A stretch of 64,000 nt of DNA from Paraburkholderia silviterrae (GTDB taxonomy: Bacteria > Pseudomonadota > Gammaproteobacteria > Burkholderiales > Burkholderiaceae). The notes beneath the pieces are model-generated. The model was not told where the DNA came from. It did no database searches and was given only the letters and a program-made list of their open reading frames with translations. Within the stretch, counting starts at the first letter, position 1. The number at the start of each line of letters is the position of its first letter. Below are positions 8,386 to 15,710 of this stretch, piece by piece. The position numbers were made by a program, and so were the translations under genes. The stretch is from positions 124,001 through 188,000 of the forward strand of contig NZ_SMRP01000012.1 in the NCBI RefSeq assembly GCF_004353915.1, in the 5' to 3' direction.

Positions 8386-9135
8386 CTACTGGCCACTCCG
8401 GGGGCTAAAGGTGCGAGGAAATACAGCTGGCGTCTGCCGATCCGCAAGGCGATAGCCCACTGCCGGTCGATTCGATTCCCCGGCGACATATCCAGCTTCC
8501 TTCAGGAAGCTTGCAGCAAGCATCCGCGTGCGAAAGCCGCTTTTATCGACCGGCCGACCGAGCACGACCTCATACATGCGCTGAAGCTGCGGTAGCGTGA
8601 AAGGCTCCGTTAGCAGGAACGCCGGCAGGGACGTGTATTCGACCTTGCTGCGCAGCCGCTCGACCGCAGCCTGAAGAATGGTGTCGTGGTCGAACGCAAG
8701 TCCGTCCTTCTGAATTACTGAATCGACAGCGAACCATGCCACTTCAGCGGCATTGGCCCCCTTCGCGAGCGTGACGTCCTGGGCGGGAATCAGCGCGAAC
8801 CACACATGTGTGGCGGACCAGGCACGCGGATCACGCGTCGCGCTGCCCCAACTGCCTAGCTGCTCCAGATACGGACTCTTCACGCCGGTTTTCTCGAACA
8901 GCTTGCGGCGCGCGCAATCCTCGAGCGTCGCGTCGACCGCCACGTCAACGAAGCCGCCCGGCAGCGCCCAGCGTCCCGGAAACGGCTCGCCAGCACCGGC
9001 GCGACGCTGGACCAGCAGAACCTGCAACGCGTTATCGATCACCGTGAAGATCACGACATCGACGGTTGTATAGGGCTGGGAAAACTCACGTTCTTTCCGT
9101 GCGCGTTTTCCGGATGTGGATTTCGTGTATGTCAT
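8386..9135 (-). CDS. nrtR: NrtR-type regulator: degenerate NUDIX domain plus C-terminal winged helix
   Basis: The product is 249 residues. The N-terminal domain (about 15-150) has a NUDIX fold: 'VDVVIFTVIDNALQVLLVQR', 'RWALPGGFVD'. The NUDIX box has lost the catalytic acids: the usual R-E-x2-E-E-x-G reads 'RRKLFEKTG', and the upstream Glu is absent. Hydrolysis is therefore unlikely, as is known for NrtR regulators of NAD metabolism. The C-terminal part (about 165-225), 'EPFTLPQLQRMYEVVLGRPV' followed by 'DKSGFRTRMLAASFLKEAG', is the NrtR winged helix. NrtR proteins sense ADP-ribose-like ligands. It is divergent from an SPFH gene and an NAD-kinase-like gene, with an inverted-repeat operator over both promoters, so autoregulation and control of that operon are inferred. 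Confidence 0.75.
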   Translation of the reverse strand: MTYTKSTSGKRARKEREFSQPYTTVDVVIFTVIDNALQVLLVQRRAGAGEPFPGRWALPGGFVDVAVDATLEDCARRKLFEKTGVKSPYLEQLGSWGSATRDPRAWSATHVWFALIPAQDVTLAKGANAAEVAWFAVDSVIQKDGLAFDHDTILQAAVERLRSKVEYTSLPAFLLTEPFTLPQLQRMYEVVLGRPVDKSGFRTRMLAASFLKEAGYVAGESNRPAVGYRLADRQTPAVFPRTFSPRSGQ

Positions 9136-9151
9136 GGCAAACCTGAAAAGC

Positions 9152-9180
9152 TTGACGACCCTCATTCTAGGTTGTATTGT
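9152..9180 (+). promoter_or_regulatory. Sigma-70-type promoter for the SPFH operon
   Basis: TTGACG (9152-9157), a 17-base spacer and TATTGT (9175-9180) lie 47 bases before the SPFH start. The -10 lies inside the inverted-repeat operator. Confidence 0.5.
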
Positions 9181-9193
9181 ACAACTCGTGCAA
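9164..9193 (-). promoter_or_regulatory. Sigma-70-type promoter for nrtR
   Basis: On the minus strand TTGCAC (9188-9193), an 18-base spacer and TAGAAT (9164-9169) form a promoter facing the NUDIX regulator. The -35 lies inside the same operator as the divergent promoter. Confidence 0.5.
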
Positions 9194-9209
9194 GTTGCAC
9201 TGTACAACC
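9170..9209. promoter_or_regulatory. Inverted-repeat operator between nrtR and the SPFH operon
   Basis: Outer arms GGTTGTA (9170-9176) and TACAACC (9203-9209) are perfect inverted copies. Inner arms GTACAACT (9179-9186) and AGTTGCAC (9193-9200) match at 7 of 8 positions. TTGTACAA at 9177-9184 is itself a palindrome. The site overlaps both divergent promoters. Confidence 0.6.
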
Positions 9210-9226
9210 GAAGCAGGGAGCACAGC

Positions 9227-10255
9227 ATGTTGGGCATCCGATTCATCAAGTCACAGCCGACCGTTCACCTCATGCAGTTCCGCGCTGGTCAGATGGTGCG
9301 CGAAGGCGCGGGCCTGTCGTTCTTCTACTACGCCCCCGCGTCGACACTGGTCTCGGTGCCGGTTGCCAGCCAGGATCGTCCGTTCATCCTCGAACTGGTC
9401 ACCGCGGACTTCCAGAGCGTCACCGCACAGGGGCAAGTGACATACCGCATTCGCGACCCGCGCCGCACGGCCGCGATGATGGACTTCTCGCTCGGCAAGG
9501 ACGGCCGGACGTATGTGTCCGACGATCCGAAGCGGCTCGGAGATCGCGTCGCAATGCAGGTCGAGGTGATCGTCCAGCAGACCGTGCAGGCACTGGATCT
9601 GAAGCAGGCCTTGCGTGCTTCGGCGGCGATCGCGCAGACAGTTCAGACAGGACTCGCGGGGCAGCCCGAGATCGAGGCACTCGGCCTCGAGATTCTGGGG
9701 GTCTCCGTGATGGCTGTGAAGCCGACACCGGACATTGCGCGGGCCCTCGAAGCCGAAGCGCGTGAATCCAACCTCAAGGCGGCCGACGATGCCGTCTATC
9801 TGCGGCGAATGTCGGCCGTGGAGAACGAGCGCGCGATCCGGCAGAACGAACTGGACACTGACATCGCGGTGGAGCAGAAGAAGCGGCAGATCCGCGAAAC
9901 GCAGATGGAGGCGAAGGCCACGTTGATGCGCAAGGAAAACGAACTGCGCAACGAGCAGATGGCGTCGGACATCGAACTGGAGGAAAAGCGCAAGGCGTTC
10001 GTGGCCGGGCAGGCGCAGAACAGCCGCACTCTCGCGGAGGCCGAAGCGCACCGGCTCGCAGCCGTCATGCAGGCACTCGAGAATGCCGATCCGCGCATCG
10101 TCAGCGCGCTCGCGTCCGCAGGCATGCAGCCGGGGCAACTGATTGCTCAGGCATTCGGCGGCATCGCGGAACGCGCGGAGAGAATCGGGCAGCTCAATGT
10201 ATCGCCCGACCTGCTCCAGGGGCTGATCGGTGGCGGCGAAAGGAAGGCAGCGTGA
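9227..10255 (+). CDS. SPFH/band-7 domain protein
   Basis: The product is 342 residues from the ATG at 9227, with GGGAG seven bases upstream. Residues about 15-190 form an SPFH (band 7/prohibitin-like) domain: 'VTAQGQVTYRIRDPR', then 'AMQVEVIVQQTVQALDLKQA', then 'EALGLEILGVSVMAVKPTPD'. A long charged coiled coil follows (about 195-290, rich in E, R, K and Q). The tail is 'NADPRIVSALASAGM...IAQAFGGIAE'. There is no clear N-terminal membrane helix, unlike most SPFH proteins, so it may be soluble or peripherally attached. It is the first gene of a two-gene unit; the next gene begins on its stop codon. The function of this SPFH class is unknown. Confidence 0.75.
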   Translation: MLGIRFIKSQPTVHLMQFRAGQMVREGAGLSFFYYAPASTLVSVPVASQDRPFILELVTADFQSVTAQGQVTYRIRDPRRTAAMMDFSLGKDGRTYVSDDPKRLGDRVAMQVEVIVQQTVQALDLKQALRASAAIAQTVQTGLAGQPEIEALGLEILGVSVMAVKPTPDIARALEAEARESNLKAADDAVYLRRMSAVENERAIRQNELDTDIAVEQKKRQIRETQMEAKATLMRKENELRNEQMASDIELEEKRKAFVAGQAQNSRTLAEAEAHRLAAVMQALENADPRIVSALASAGMQPGQLIAQAFGGIAERAERIGQLNVSPDLLQGLIGGGERKAA

Positions 10256-11184
10256 ATATGGAGTCGCGCAAAGTCGTGCTCGTGACGCGCCGCACACGCT
10301 ACGAAGATCTCATCGCACGGCACCACACGCTCGCGCAGGCGAAGTTCTACATCGAGCACCTCGGTGCGGACTTCTCCGACTACCTCGCCGAGCATGCCGC
10401 GTACGCGCGCAGCCTCGATCTGACGGTCCGCGCGCTCGAAGACTGGGGCCGCTACCAGATCGTTGATCGAAGCTACCTGCCTAATTTCATCTTCGCACCC
10501 GACGACATCGTCGTGGCGCTCGGGCAGGACGGGCTGGTGGCGAACGCCATGAAATACCTCGATGGCCAGCCGCTGATCGGCCTGAATCCGGAACTGAGCA
10601 GGTGGGATGGCGTGCTCTTGCCGTTCGAGCCACCTGGCCTCAGGACCGTGCTCACGGACGTCGCCAGCGGCCGCCGTCCGACGAAGGCGGTCACAATGGC
10701 GGAAGCGCGGCTTTCGGATGGGCAGGTGCTGCGCGCCGTCAACGATCTGTTTGTCGGGCCGCGCTCGCATTCTTCCGCGCTCTATGAGATCGAGCTGGGT
10801 GGGCACCGCGAATCACAGTCGTCGTCGGGCATTATCGTGTCCACGGGCCTTGGTTCGACCGCGTGGATCAAGAGCGTGGTGACAGGGTCGATTGGCGTGA
10901 TGCAAGCTGTGCAGGGATTCAACCCAAATTTCAGGTATCAGCCCCAGCCCTGGGACAGCCCTCAACTAACCTTCGCCGTGCGGGAGCCGTTTCCGAGCCG
11001 AGCATCGAAGACCGAGTTGGTATTCGGCCATGTGAGCGCGGGGCAACCGCTGCGCTTGCGCTCGCGTATGCCAGAGAACGGTGTCATCTTTTCCGATGGT
11101 ATGGAGGACGACTATTTACGCTTCACGGCCGGAATGGAGGCGACAGTGACCATCGCTGCGACACAGGGCTGTCTGGTCGTTTAG
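10252..11184 (+). CDS. NAD-kinase-like protein
   Basis: The product is 310 residues. The GTG at 10252 overlaps the SPFH stop (GTGA); an ATG two codons later also fits the GGAAGG site. The fold is that of the NAD kinase/diacylglycerol kinase superfamily. The nucleotide motif G-G-D-G reads 'VVALGQDGLV' (about residues 85-95). The second conserved region 'GIIVSTGLGSTAWIKSV' (about 190-206) carries the G-S-T-A-W signature. The length is near that of bacterial NAD kinases, but the N-terminal 70 residues are unusual and the GGDG change may alter ATP use. Coupling to an SPFH protein and an NrtR-like regulator suggests a role in NAD(P) or ADP-ribose metabolism; this is inferred from context. Confidence 0.65.
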   Translation: MNMESRKVVLVTRRTRYEDLIARHHTLAQAKFYIEHLGADFSDYLAEHAAYARSLDLTVRALEDWGRYQIVDRSYLPNFIFAPDDIVVALGQDGLVANAMKYLDGQPLIGLNPELSRWDGVLLPFEPPGLRTVLTDVASGRRPTKAVTMAEARLSDGQVLRAVNDLFVGPRSHSSALYEIELGGHRESQSSSGIIVSTGLGSTAWIKSVVTGSIGVMQAVQGFNPNFRYQPQPWDSPQLTFAVREPFPSRASKTELVFGHVSAGQPLRLRSRMPENGVIFSDGMEDDYLRFTAGMEATVTIAATQGCLVV

Positions 11185-11429
11185 TAATCTTCGACGCGCA
11201 GGTTTGCGTGGAATGTCCAGCAGCAAGTCGCATGGTACATTTGTCCAAGTTCGACCCACAAGAGACCTTCGACGTTATGTTCGACGATGGTCCGTTCACG
11301 GAGGCGCATCGGACATTGGGGAATATCAGGACGAGCGCCTTGCCGCAGAAGAATCGAACAAACAAACGGCTTTACCTATTCAAAATCTAACCGTGACGCA
11401 TGGCAAATGCCACGTGTTCAGAAAGGCGA

Positions 11430-11519
11430 ATATCTGCCCCACAAGGTCAGGTTCGCCTGTTTGGCGTAGCGGTTCGGAGCGGCCGCACAGCCCCGTTTTG
11501 TAAGGTTTAATTCAGGGAT
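11430..11519 (-). pseudogene. Relic of the 5' end of a luxR-type gene
   Basis: Read on the minus strand away from the repeated promoter module, bases just below 11519 align with the first codons of the intact LuxR gene at 13756. The intact N-L-T-L-Q-D start matches N-stop-T-L-Q-N here, with about 20 of 30 bases identical next to the module. The frame is broken by a stop and the rest of the gene is gone. This suggests that potF once had its own divergent luxR neighbour. The far border is uncertain. Confidence 0.4.
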
Positions 11520-11581
11520 GTACCCCTCCCGGGTTAACCGATCGACGTGATTATTGAAATCAACGGCGAACCGCATACTTG
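11520..11581 (+). repeat. Duplicated promoter module, copy A (upstream of the potF-like gene)
   Basis: This is a 62-base stretch matching the reverse complement of 13690-13751 at about 50 of 62 positions without gaps. The core is GGGTTAACC followed by ATCGACGTGATTATT, and the right end is CATACTTG. It faces the binding-protein gene, as copy B faces the amidase gene. Confidence 0.7.
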
Positions 11582-11618
11582 TCCTCATTCGCTGACAACA
11601 TCGACGGAGGAAAGTGGA

Positions 11619-12737
11619 ATGGTAGGGGACAAAAGGAAAGGACTGAAAACGGCCTGCGCGGCGCTCGTACTGAGCGGGCTCGTATGGCACGGCATGCCGG
11701 GCGCACAGGCCGAGGACCAGGTAGTCAACGTCTACAACTGGGGCAATTCGATCGGCAAGAGTACGGTCGCGAACTTTGAGAAGGTCACCGGCATCAAGGT
11801 CGTGTATCAGGAGTTCGATTCGAACGACACGCTTCAGGCGAAGCTGCTGGCGGGCACCTCCGGTTATGACGTCGTGGTGCCGTCTGACTACTACTGGGCG
11901 CGTCAGTTGCAGACCGGCATCTATCAGAAGATTGACCGGTCGCACATATCGAACTACCCGCTACTCGACCCCGAGATCATGAAGACCCTCGCGAAGGACG
12001 ATCCGGGCAACCAGTATGGCATTCCGTGGTCGTGGGGCACCGACGGCCTCGGTATCAACGTCGAGAAAGTGAAGGCCCTGCTCGGCGACGACGCTCCGCT
12101 CGATAGCTGGTCGCTGCTGTTCGACCCGAAGTACGCGCAGAAGCTCAAGAGCTGCGGCATCTCGATCCTCGATTCGCCCTCCGACGCCTTCACCGCCGCC
12201 CTCATCTACCTGAAGAAAGACCCCAACTCGGATAATCCGGCCGACATCCAGGCCGCCTATGAGGCGGTCAAGGCGATCCGCCCGTACATCTCGCAGTTCA
12301 ACTCGAGCGGCTACATCAACGACCTCGCGGGCAATGACATCTGCATCGCACTCGGCTGGTCGGGTGATGTCAACTCCGCGCGCATCTCCGCCGCCGACGC
12401 CCACAAGCCGTATCACGTCAAGTACCTGATTCCGAGCGAAGGCACGCCAATCTGGTTCGACATGATGGCGATCCCGAAGGACGCGCCGCATCCCGATGCC
12501 GCGCAAAAGTTCATCAACTTCGTGCTATCGGAGAAGGAGAGCGCGGCCCTGACCAACGACACGTCGTATCCGTCCGCGGTGCCATCGTCGCGGCATCTGG
12601 TGCGTCCCGAGGTGCTCGCCGACCCGGCCGTGTTCCCCCCGCCTGAGGTGTATCGCAAGCTGGTCATCAGCAAGCCGATGACAGCGCAGCTGAAGCGTCT
12701 CGAGAACCGTCTTTGGGCGAAGCTCAAAACCGATTGA
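11619..12737 (+). CDS. Polyamine-type ABC transporter substrate-binding protein
   Basis: The product is 372 residues from the ATG at 11619, with GGAGG eight bases upstream. It has a Sec signal peptide (about 1-28: basic start, hydrophobic core, cleavage near A-Q-A-E). The mature protein begins 'VVNVYNWGNSIGKSTVANFE', the PotD/PotF-family start, then 'TSGYDVVVPSDYYWARQLQ' and 'IPWSWGTDGLGINVEKV'. PotD/PotF-type proteins bind putrescine, spermidine or related amines in the periplasm. No permease or ATPase gene is nearby, so it is an orphan binding protein in this window. It shares its promoter module with the convergent nitrilase-family gene, suggesting uptake and breakdown of the same amine or amide. 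Confidence 0.8.
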   Translation: MVGDKRKGLKTACAALVLSGLVWHGMPGAQAEDQVVNVYNWGNSIGKSTVANFEKVTGIKVVYQEFDSNDTLQAKLLAGTSGYDVVVPSDYYWARQLQTGIYQKIDRSHISNYPLLDPEIMKTLAKDDPGNQYGIPWSWGTDGLGINVEKVKALLGDDAPLDSWSLLFDPKYAQKLKSCGISILDSPSDAFTAALIYLKKDPNSDNPADIQAAYEAVKAIRPYISQFNSSGYINDLAGNDICIALGWSGDVNSARISAADAHKPYHVKYLIPSEGTPIWFDMMAIPKDAPHPDAAQKFINFVLSEKESAALTNDTSYPSAVPSSRHLVRPEVLADPAVFPPPEVYRKLVISKPMTAQLKRLENRLWAKLKTD

Positions 12738-12761
12738 TCCTGCCACTCGTACTTTCTCCGC

Positions 12762-12781
12762 GCCCGGCCGAGCGGCCGGGC
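12762..12781. terminator. Bidirectional hairpin between convergent genes
   Basis: There is a perfect 8-base GC stem, GCCCGGCC and GGCCGGGC, with a 4-base loop, between the converging binding-protein and amidase genes. No T tail follows on either side. Confidence 0.55.
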
Positions 12782-12806
12782 AGGAGTTGATCGATCCGAA
12801 TATCGC

Positions 12807-13622
12807 TCAGGGAATCAGCAGTTCGCGACACCCATCATGATGTTCGACGCGCTCACCCGGGAACGGCAGGCGCTGATCGTCGCGATAATTGTAGAGCGCT
12901 CGCGCTGCCGCGATTTGCGCGAAGTCCAGTTCGACGGCGTGGCGGCTCTCCTCGCGTCCCGCTTCGAACAGCATGCGCCCGAACGGATCCACGGCTGCGC
13001 TGCCGCCCGCAAACGTGAGGTCCCCCCTGCCTTCGCCGACCCGGTTCGCCATTACGGCGAAGACCTGGTTTTCCTGGGCGCGCGCCATGATGGCCGTGCG
13101 GTGGACGTGGCCGAACGGTTCCATGTTGCCATTCGTCACGAGTAACAGCTCTGCGCCAAGATCGATGAGCGCGCGTGCGCTCTCGGCAAACTCGATGTCG
13201 TAGCAGATCAGCAGGCCTAGGCGCACGCCGCGCCATTCGACCGTCGCGTATCGATCGCCGGGCAGCACAACGCCATGCTCGGAGACCCACAGGTGCGTCT
13301 TGCGATAGCTGAGCGCGACGCCCTCCGGCGTAACGAAAACCGTCGTGTTGTAGAACTGGCCGCGATCGTGCTCGATCAGCCCCGTCACCACGGCGACGTC
13401 GTGCTCGCGCGCGGCGTCCTTGATTGCGCGAATGCTCGGGCCGTCGAGCGGCTCGGCCAGCGCAGCAAGCTCTTCGACTTCGAGAAAGCCGGTCATCTGG
13501 GCTTCAGGGAACAGGACGATATCGGTGTCTGCGGCGCAGGTGGCGATTGCCCGTAACGTACGGTTCAAGTTGTAGACCGTGTCGCCGTCGCGACCGGCCA
13601 GTTGTACGATTTCAATCTTCAT
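12807..13622 (-). CDS. Carbon-nitrogen hydrolase (nitrilase superfamily amidase)
   Basis: The product is 271 residues. The catalytic triad of the nitrilase superfamily is visible: Glu in 'VLFPEAQMTGF' (about 41), Lys in 'SYRKTHLW' (about 109) and Cys in 'LLICYDIEF' (about 144). The second Glu lies in the 'HVVTGLIEHDRG'-type region. The length and compactness fit the amidase or N-carbamoylputrescine/omega-amidase branches rather than true nitrilases. It acts in the cytoplasm on C-N bonds of amides. It shares a 62-base promoter module with the polyamine-type binding protein and is divergent from a LuxR regulator, so an amine-derived amide substrate is inferred. The exact substrate is unknown. 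Confidence 0.8.
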   Translation of the reverse strand: MKIEIVQLAGRDGDTVYNLNRTLRAIATCAADTDIVLFPEAQMTGFLEVEELAALAEPLDGPSIRAIKDAAREHDVAVVTGLIEHDRGQFYNTTVFVTPEGVALSYRKTHLWVSEHGVVLPGDRYATVEWRGVRLGLLICYDIEFAESARALIDLGAELLLVTNGNMEPFGHVHRTAIMARAQENQVFAVMANRVGEGRGDLTFAGGSAAVDPFGRMLFEAGREESRHAVELDFAQIAAARALYNYRDDQRLPFPGERVEHHDGCRELLIP

Positions 13623-13689
13623 GGTTGGACCTTTTTTGGTGAGCGGATCTTTTCCCGCATACTCTTGAGCCTTCGCCCAGGGGCGAATT

Positions 13690-13751
13690 CAAGTATGACT
13701 TTTGCCGCCGCTTTTAATAATCACGTCGATTGGTTAACCCGACGGGGGTAC
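13690..13751 (-). repeat. Duplicated promoter module, copy B (upstream of the amidase gene)
   Basis: Inverted second copy of 11520-11581, about 81 percent identical. It lies in the 133-base gap between the amidase start (13622) and the LuxR start (13756). The same orientation relative to the downstream structural gene in both copies suggests a common promoter or operator. Confidence 0.7.
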
Positions 13752-13755
13752 GCGC

Positions 13756-14550
13756 ATGAATCTCACCTTGCAGGACGTGGCGTGGCACCGGTCGGTCGGC
13801 CAGCTCATCGAGTGTGTCGATCGTCCGGGCTTCTGGCTTGCGCTGACACGACACTTCGACGAGTACGTGAACGTTGACAGCTGGGTCGCGCTGCTATTCA
13901 GCAACGGCCGCCCGCACGTGTTCGCCGAATCGCAGTATGAAGGCGACGGCTCGGATCCGCTCTTTAACGACTACGTGAAGGGCCTGTATCTGCTGGATCC
14001 GTTCTATATTGCCAATCGCGAGGTGCTCAAGAGCGGGCTCTTCCGTCTGTCCGATGTCGCACCGGAGTGTTTCGACCAGACCGATTACTACAAGCTCTAT
14101 TTCACGCACAACGTCGTCTCGGACGAGGTGCAATACAACGTCCAGCTCGACGACTCGCGCACGCTCTGTCTTTCGCTCGGCCGCAAGAAGCGCTTCAGTC
14201 CGGAGGAGATCGCCCTGCTCGACCTGATGCGGCCCTGGGTGGCCGCGTTGATGCGGCAACGGATGTTCTTCGAAGGAGTACTTGCGGAGAAAAGCGCCGC
14301 GCCGCAGACGCCTCAGTGGCAAGGCAGCCTCGAAGAGGCGATGAAGCAGCGCGGCACGCCGCTCACGGCGCGCGAGCTGGATGTCGTCAGACTGATGCTG
14401 AGTGGCCGCTCGAACAAGGAGATCGCGTACAAGCTCGCGATCTCCGCCGAGACGGTGAAAGTCCACCGCCGGAACGTCTATGGGAAGCTCGATATCAAAT
14501 CGCAGTCCGAGCTTTTCTCGCTTTTCCTGAAGGCACAGATCGAGTCGTAG
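13756..14550 (+). CDS. LuxR-family transcriptional regulator
   Basis: The product is 264 residues. The N-terminal about 190 residues form an unassigned sensor domain ('VDSWVALLFSNGRPHVFAES', 'LLDPFYIANREVLKSGLFRL'), somewhat GAF/autoinducer-domain-like. The C-terminal domain (about 200-262) is a clear LuxR/GerE helix-turn-helix: 'PLTARELDVVRLMLSGRSNK', 'EIAYKLAISAETVKVHRRNV', 'YGKLDIKSQSELFSLFL'. It is divergent from the amidase gene across promoter module B. A relic of a second copy sits at module A, so this protein probably controls both the amidase and the binding-protein genes. No ribosome binding site of note precedes the ATG. Confidence 0.8.
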   Translation: MNLTLQDVAWHRSVGQLIECVDRPGFWLALTRHFDEYVNVDSWVALLFSNGRPHVFAESQYEGDGSDPLFNDYVKGLYLLDPFYIANREVLKSGLFRLSDVAPECFDQTDYYKLYFTHNVVSDEVQYNVQLDDSRTLCLSLGRKKRFSPEEIALLDLMRPWVAALMRQRMFFEGVLAEKSAAPQTPQWQGSLEEAMKQRGTPLTARELDVVRLMLSGRSNKEIAYKLAISAETVKVHRRNVYGKLDIKSQSELFSLFLKAQIES

Positions 14551-14629
14551 CGATCGGTCCGCCTAGCCCGTGCTGCGTACGCCCTCGCCGCACAAGCAGG
14601 TCCGGGCCACGCGGGAATGTCCCTTGTCC

Positions 14630-14926
14630 GGGCGGGCTTTGATCGCCTACAACCTGATTCGGCGTGAGATCGCCAATGCCGCCTTTGAAGCCGAGCTCGC
14701 GCCGACGGATATCAGCTTTGTGCGTGCAGTCCACACAATCCAGCACGAGATGATGTGGGCCGCCGTCACACCGGCCTTTGCCAAATTGCCCGCATGCCTT
14801 CAACGACTGCGGGAACGTCTCAAGGCATTGCCAATTGAAAAGCGACCCGGTCGCGCGTGCGACCGAGTCGTCAAATCACGCCCACACCGTTACACCGTTC
14901 GGTACCTCAAAAAAGACCTTAACTGA
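14630..14926 (+). pseudogene. IS4-family transposase, 3' fragment
   Basis: About 98 residues match the C-terminus of IS4-type DDE transposases as I know them from Burkholderia: 'IAYNLIRREIANAAFEAELA', 'PTDISFVRAVHTIQHEMMWA', 'KLPACLQRLRERL', 'EKRPGRACDRVVKSRPHRYT', 'VRYLKKDLN'. The catalytic domain is missing upstream. The fragment directly abuts the truncated esterase that follows, so the insertion probably removed both its own 5' end and the esterase start. Confidence 0.7.
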
Positions 14927-14940
14927 ACGGCATTAGGGGC

Positions 14941-15648
14941 GTGACGGTGTTTTTTCACGGCGGCGGCTTCGTGATCGGCAACCTCGACACGCATGATCAC
15001 GTGTGCCGCGATCTATGTGCCGGAAGCGGCGCCGCCGTGATCGCGGTGGACTACCGGCTCGCGCCCGAGCACCGGTTCCCGGCCGCAGTGAACGACAGCC
15101 TCGAAGCCGTGCGCTGGATCGGGCAGCGCGCCGAAGCGCTCTCGATAGACCCCGCGCGTATCGTCGTGGCCGGTGACAGTGCCGGCGGCAATCTGGCCGC
15201 CGTGACCGCGCTGCGGATCCGCGACGAAGGCGGACCTGCATTGCGGGCACAGGCGCTCGTCTACCCAGTAACCGACTACCATACGCCGCCGACGCGTTCA
15301 TACATCGACAACCAGTCGGGCTATTCGCTGACCCGCGCGGCGATGATCCGCTTCTGGAACGAATATGTCGCGAACGAACGGGGGACACGCCATCTGCATG
15401 CATGCCCGCTGCGTGCAGCATCGCTGGCGGGGTTGCCCCGCACGCTCGTCGTCACGGCGGAGTTCGACCCCTTGCGCGACGAGGGCGAGGCCTACGCCAA
15501 CCGCCTGTTCGACGCGGGCGTGCCGGTCACGCTGTGGCGCTACGACGGGCTGATTCACGGCTTCTTCCGCATGGGCCTCGTATGTGCAAAAGCGAAGGAA
15601 GGGCTGTTGCGCTCGGCCGCCTGGATACGCGACGCGATGGAGCGATGA
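14941..15648 (+). pseudogene. HSL-type alpha/beta hydrolase lacking its N-terminus
   Basis: This is a 235-residue frame with all catalytic motifs of the hormone-sensitive-lipase (alpha/beta-hydrolase-3) family: oxyanion motif 'FFHGGGFVIG' at the very start, nucleophile in 'VAGDSAGGNLAA', acid in 'EFDPLRDEGEAYA' and His in 'GLIHGFFRM'. Family members have about 75-80 more residues (cap helices) before HGGG, as the paralogue at 20833-21792 does. The frame is cut immediately after the IS4 fragment, with an in-frame stop upstream. The protein is therefore probably non-functional, although GTG codons at 14941 and 14947 could initiate. Known members hydrolyse short acyl esters. Confidence 0.65.
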
Positions 15649-15710
15649 TGCAGGACACGGCCATCGCGCTCACACGCGCTACTTGCTTCATGGATTTGTT
15701 TGAGGTCCGA

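Larger units (their letters stand above)
11185..11618. other. Intergenic stretch ending in the potF leader
   Basis: This is about 430 bases. The first 230 hold nothing recognisable. The last part contains a decayed luxR 5' end and a 62-base promoter module repeated at 13690-13751 (both listed separately). Confidence 0.5.

Noticed and set aside
11204..11503. Open frames of 60-99 codons after the NAD-kinase-like gene
   Set aside because: No ribosome binding site, low-complexity products, and the 3' part overlaps the luxR relic on the other strand.
15402..15710. N-terminal extension of the 3-hydroxyisobutyrate dehydrogenase frame
   Set aside because: It runs inside the esterase coding sequence, and the Rossmann motif begins only after the ATG at 15711.
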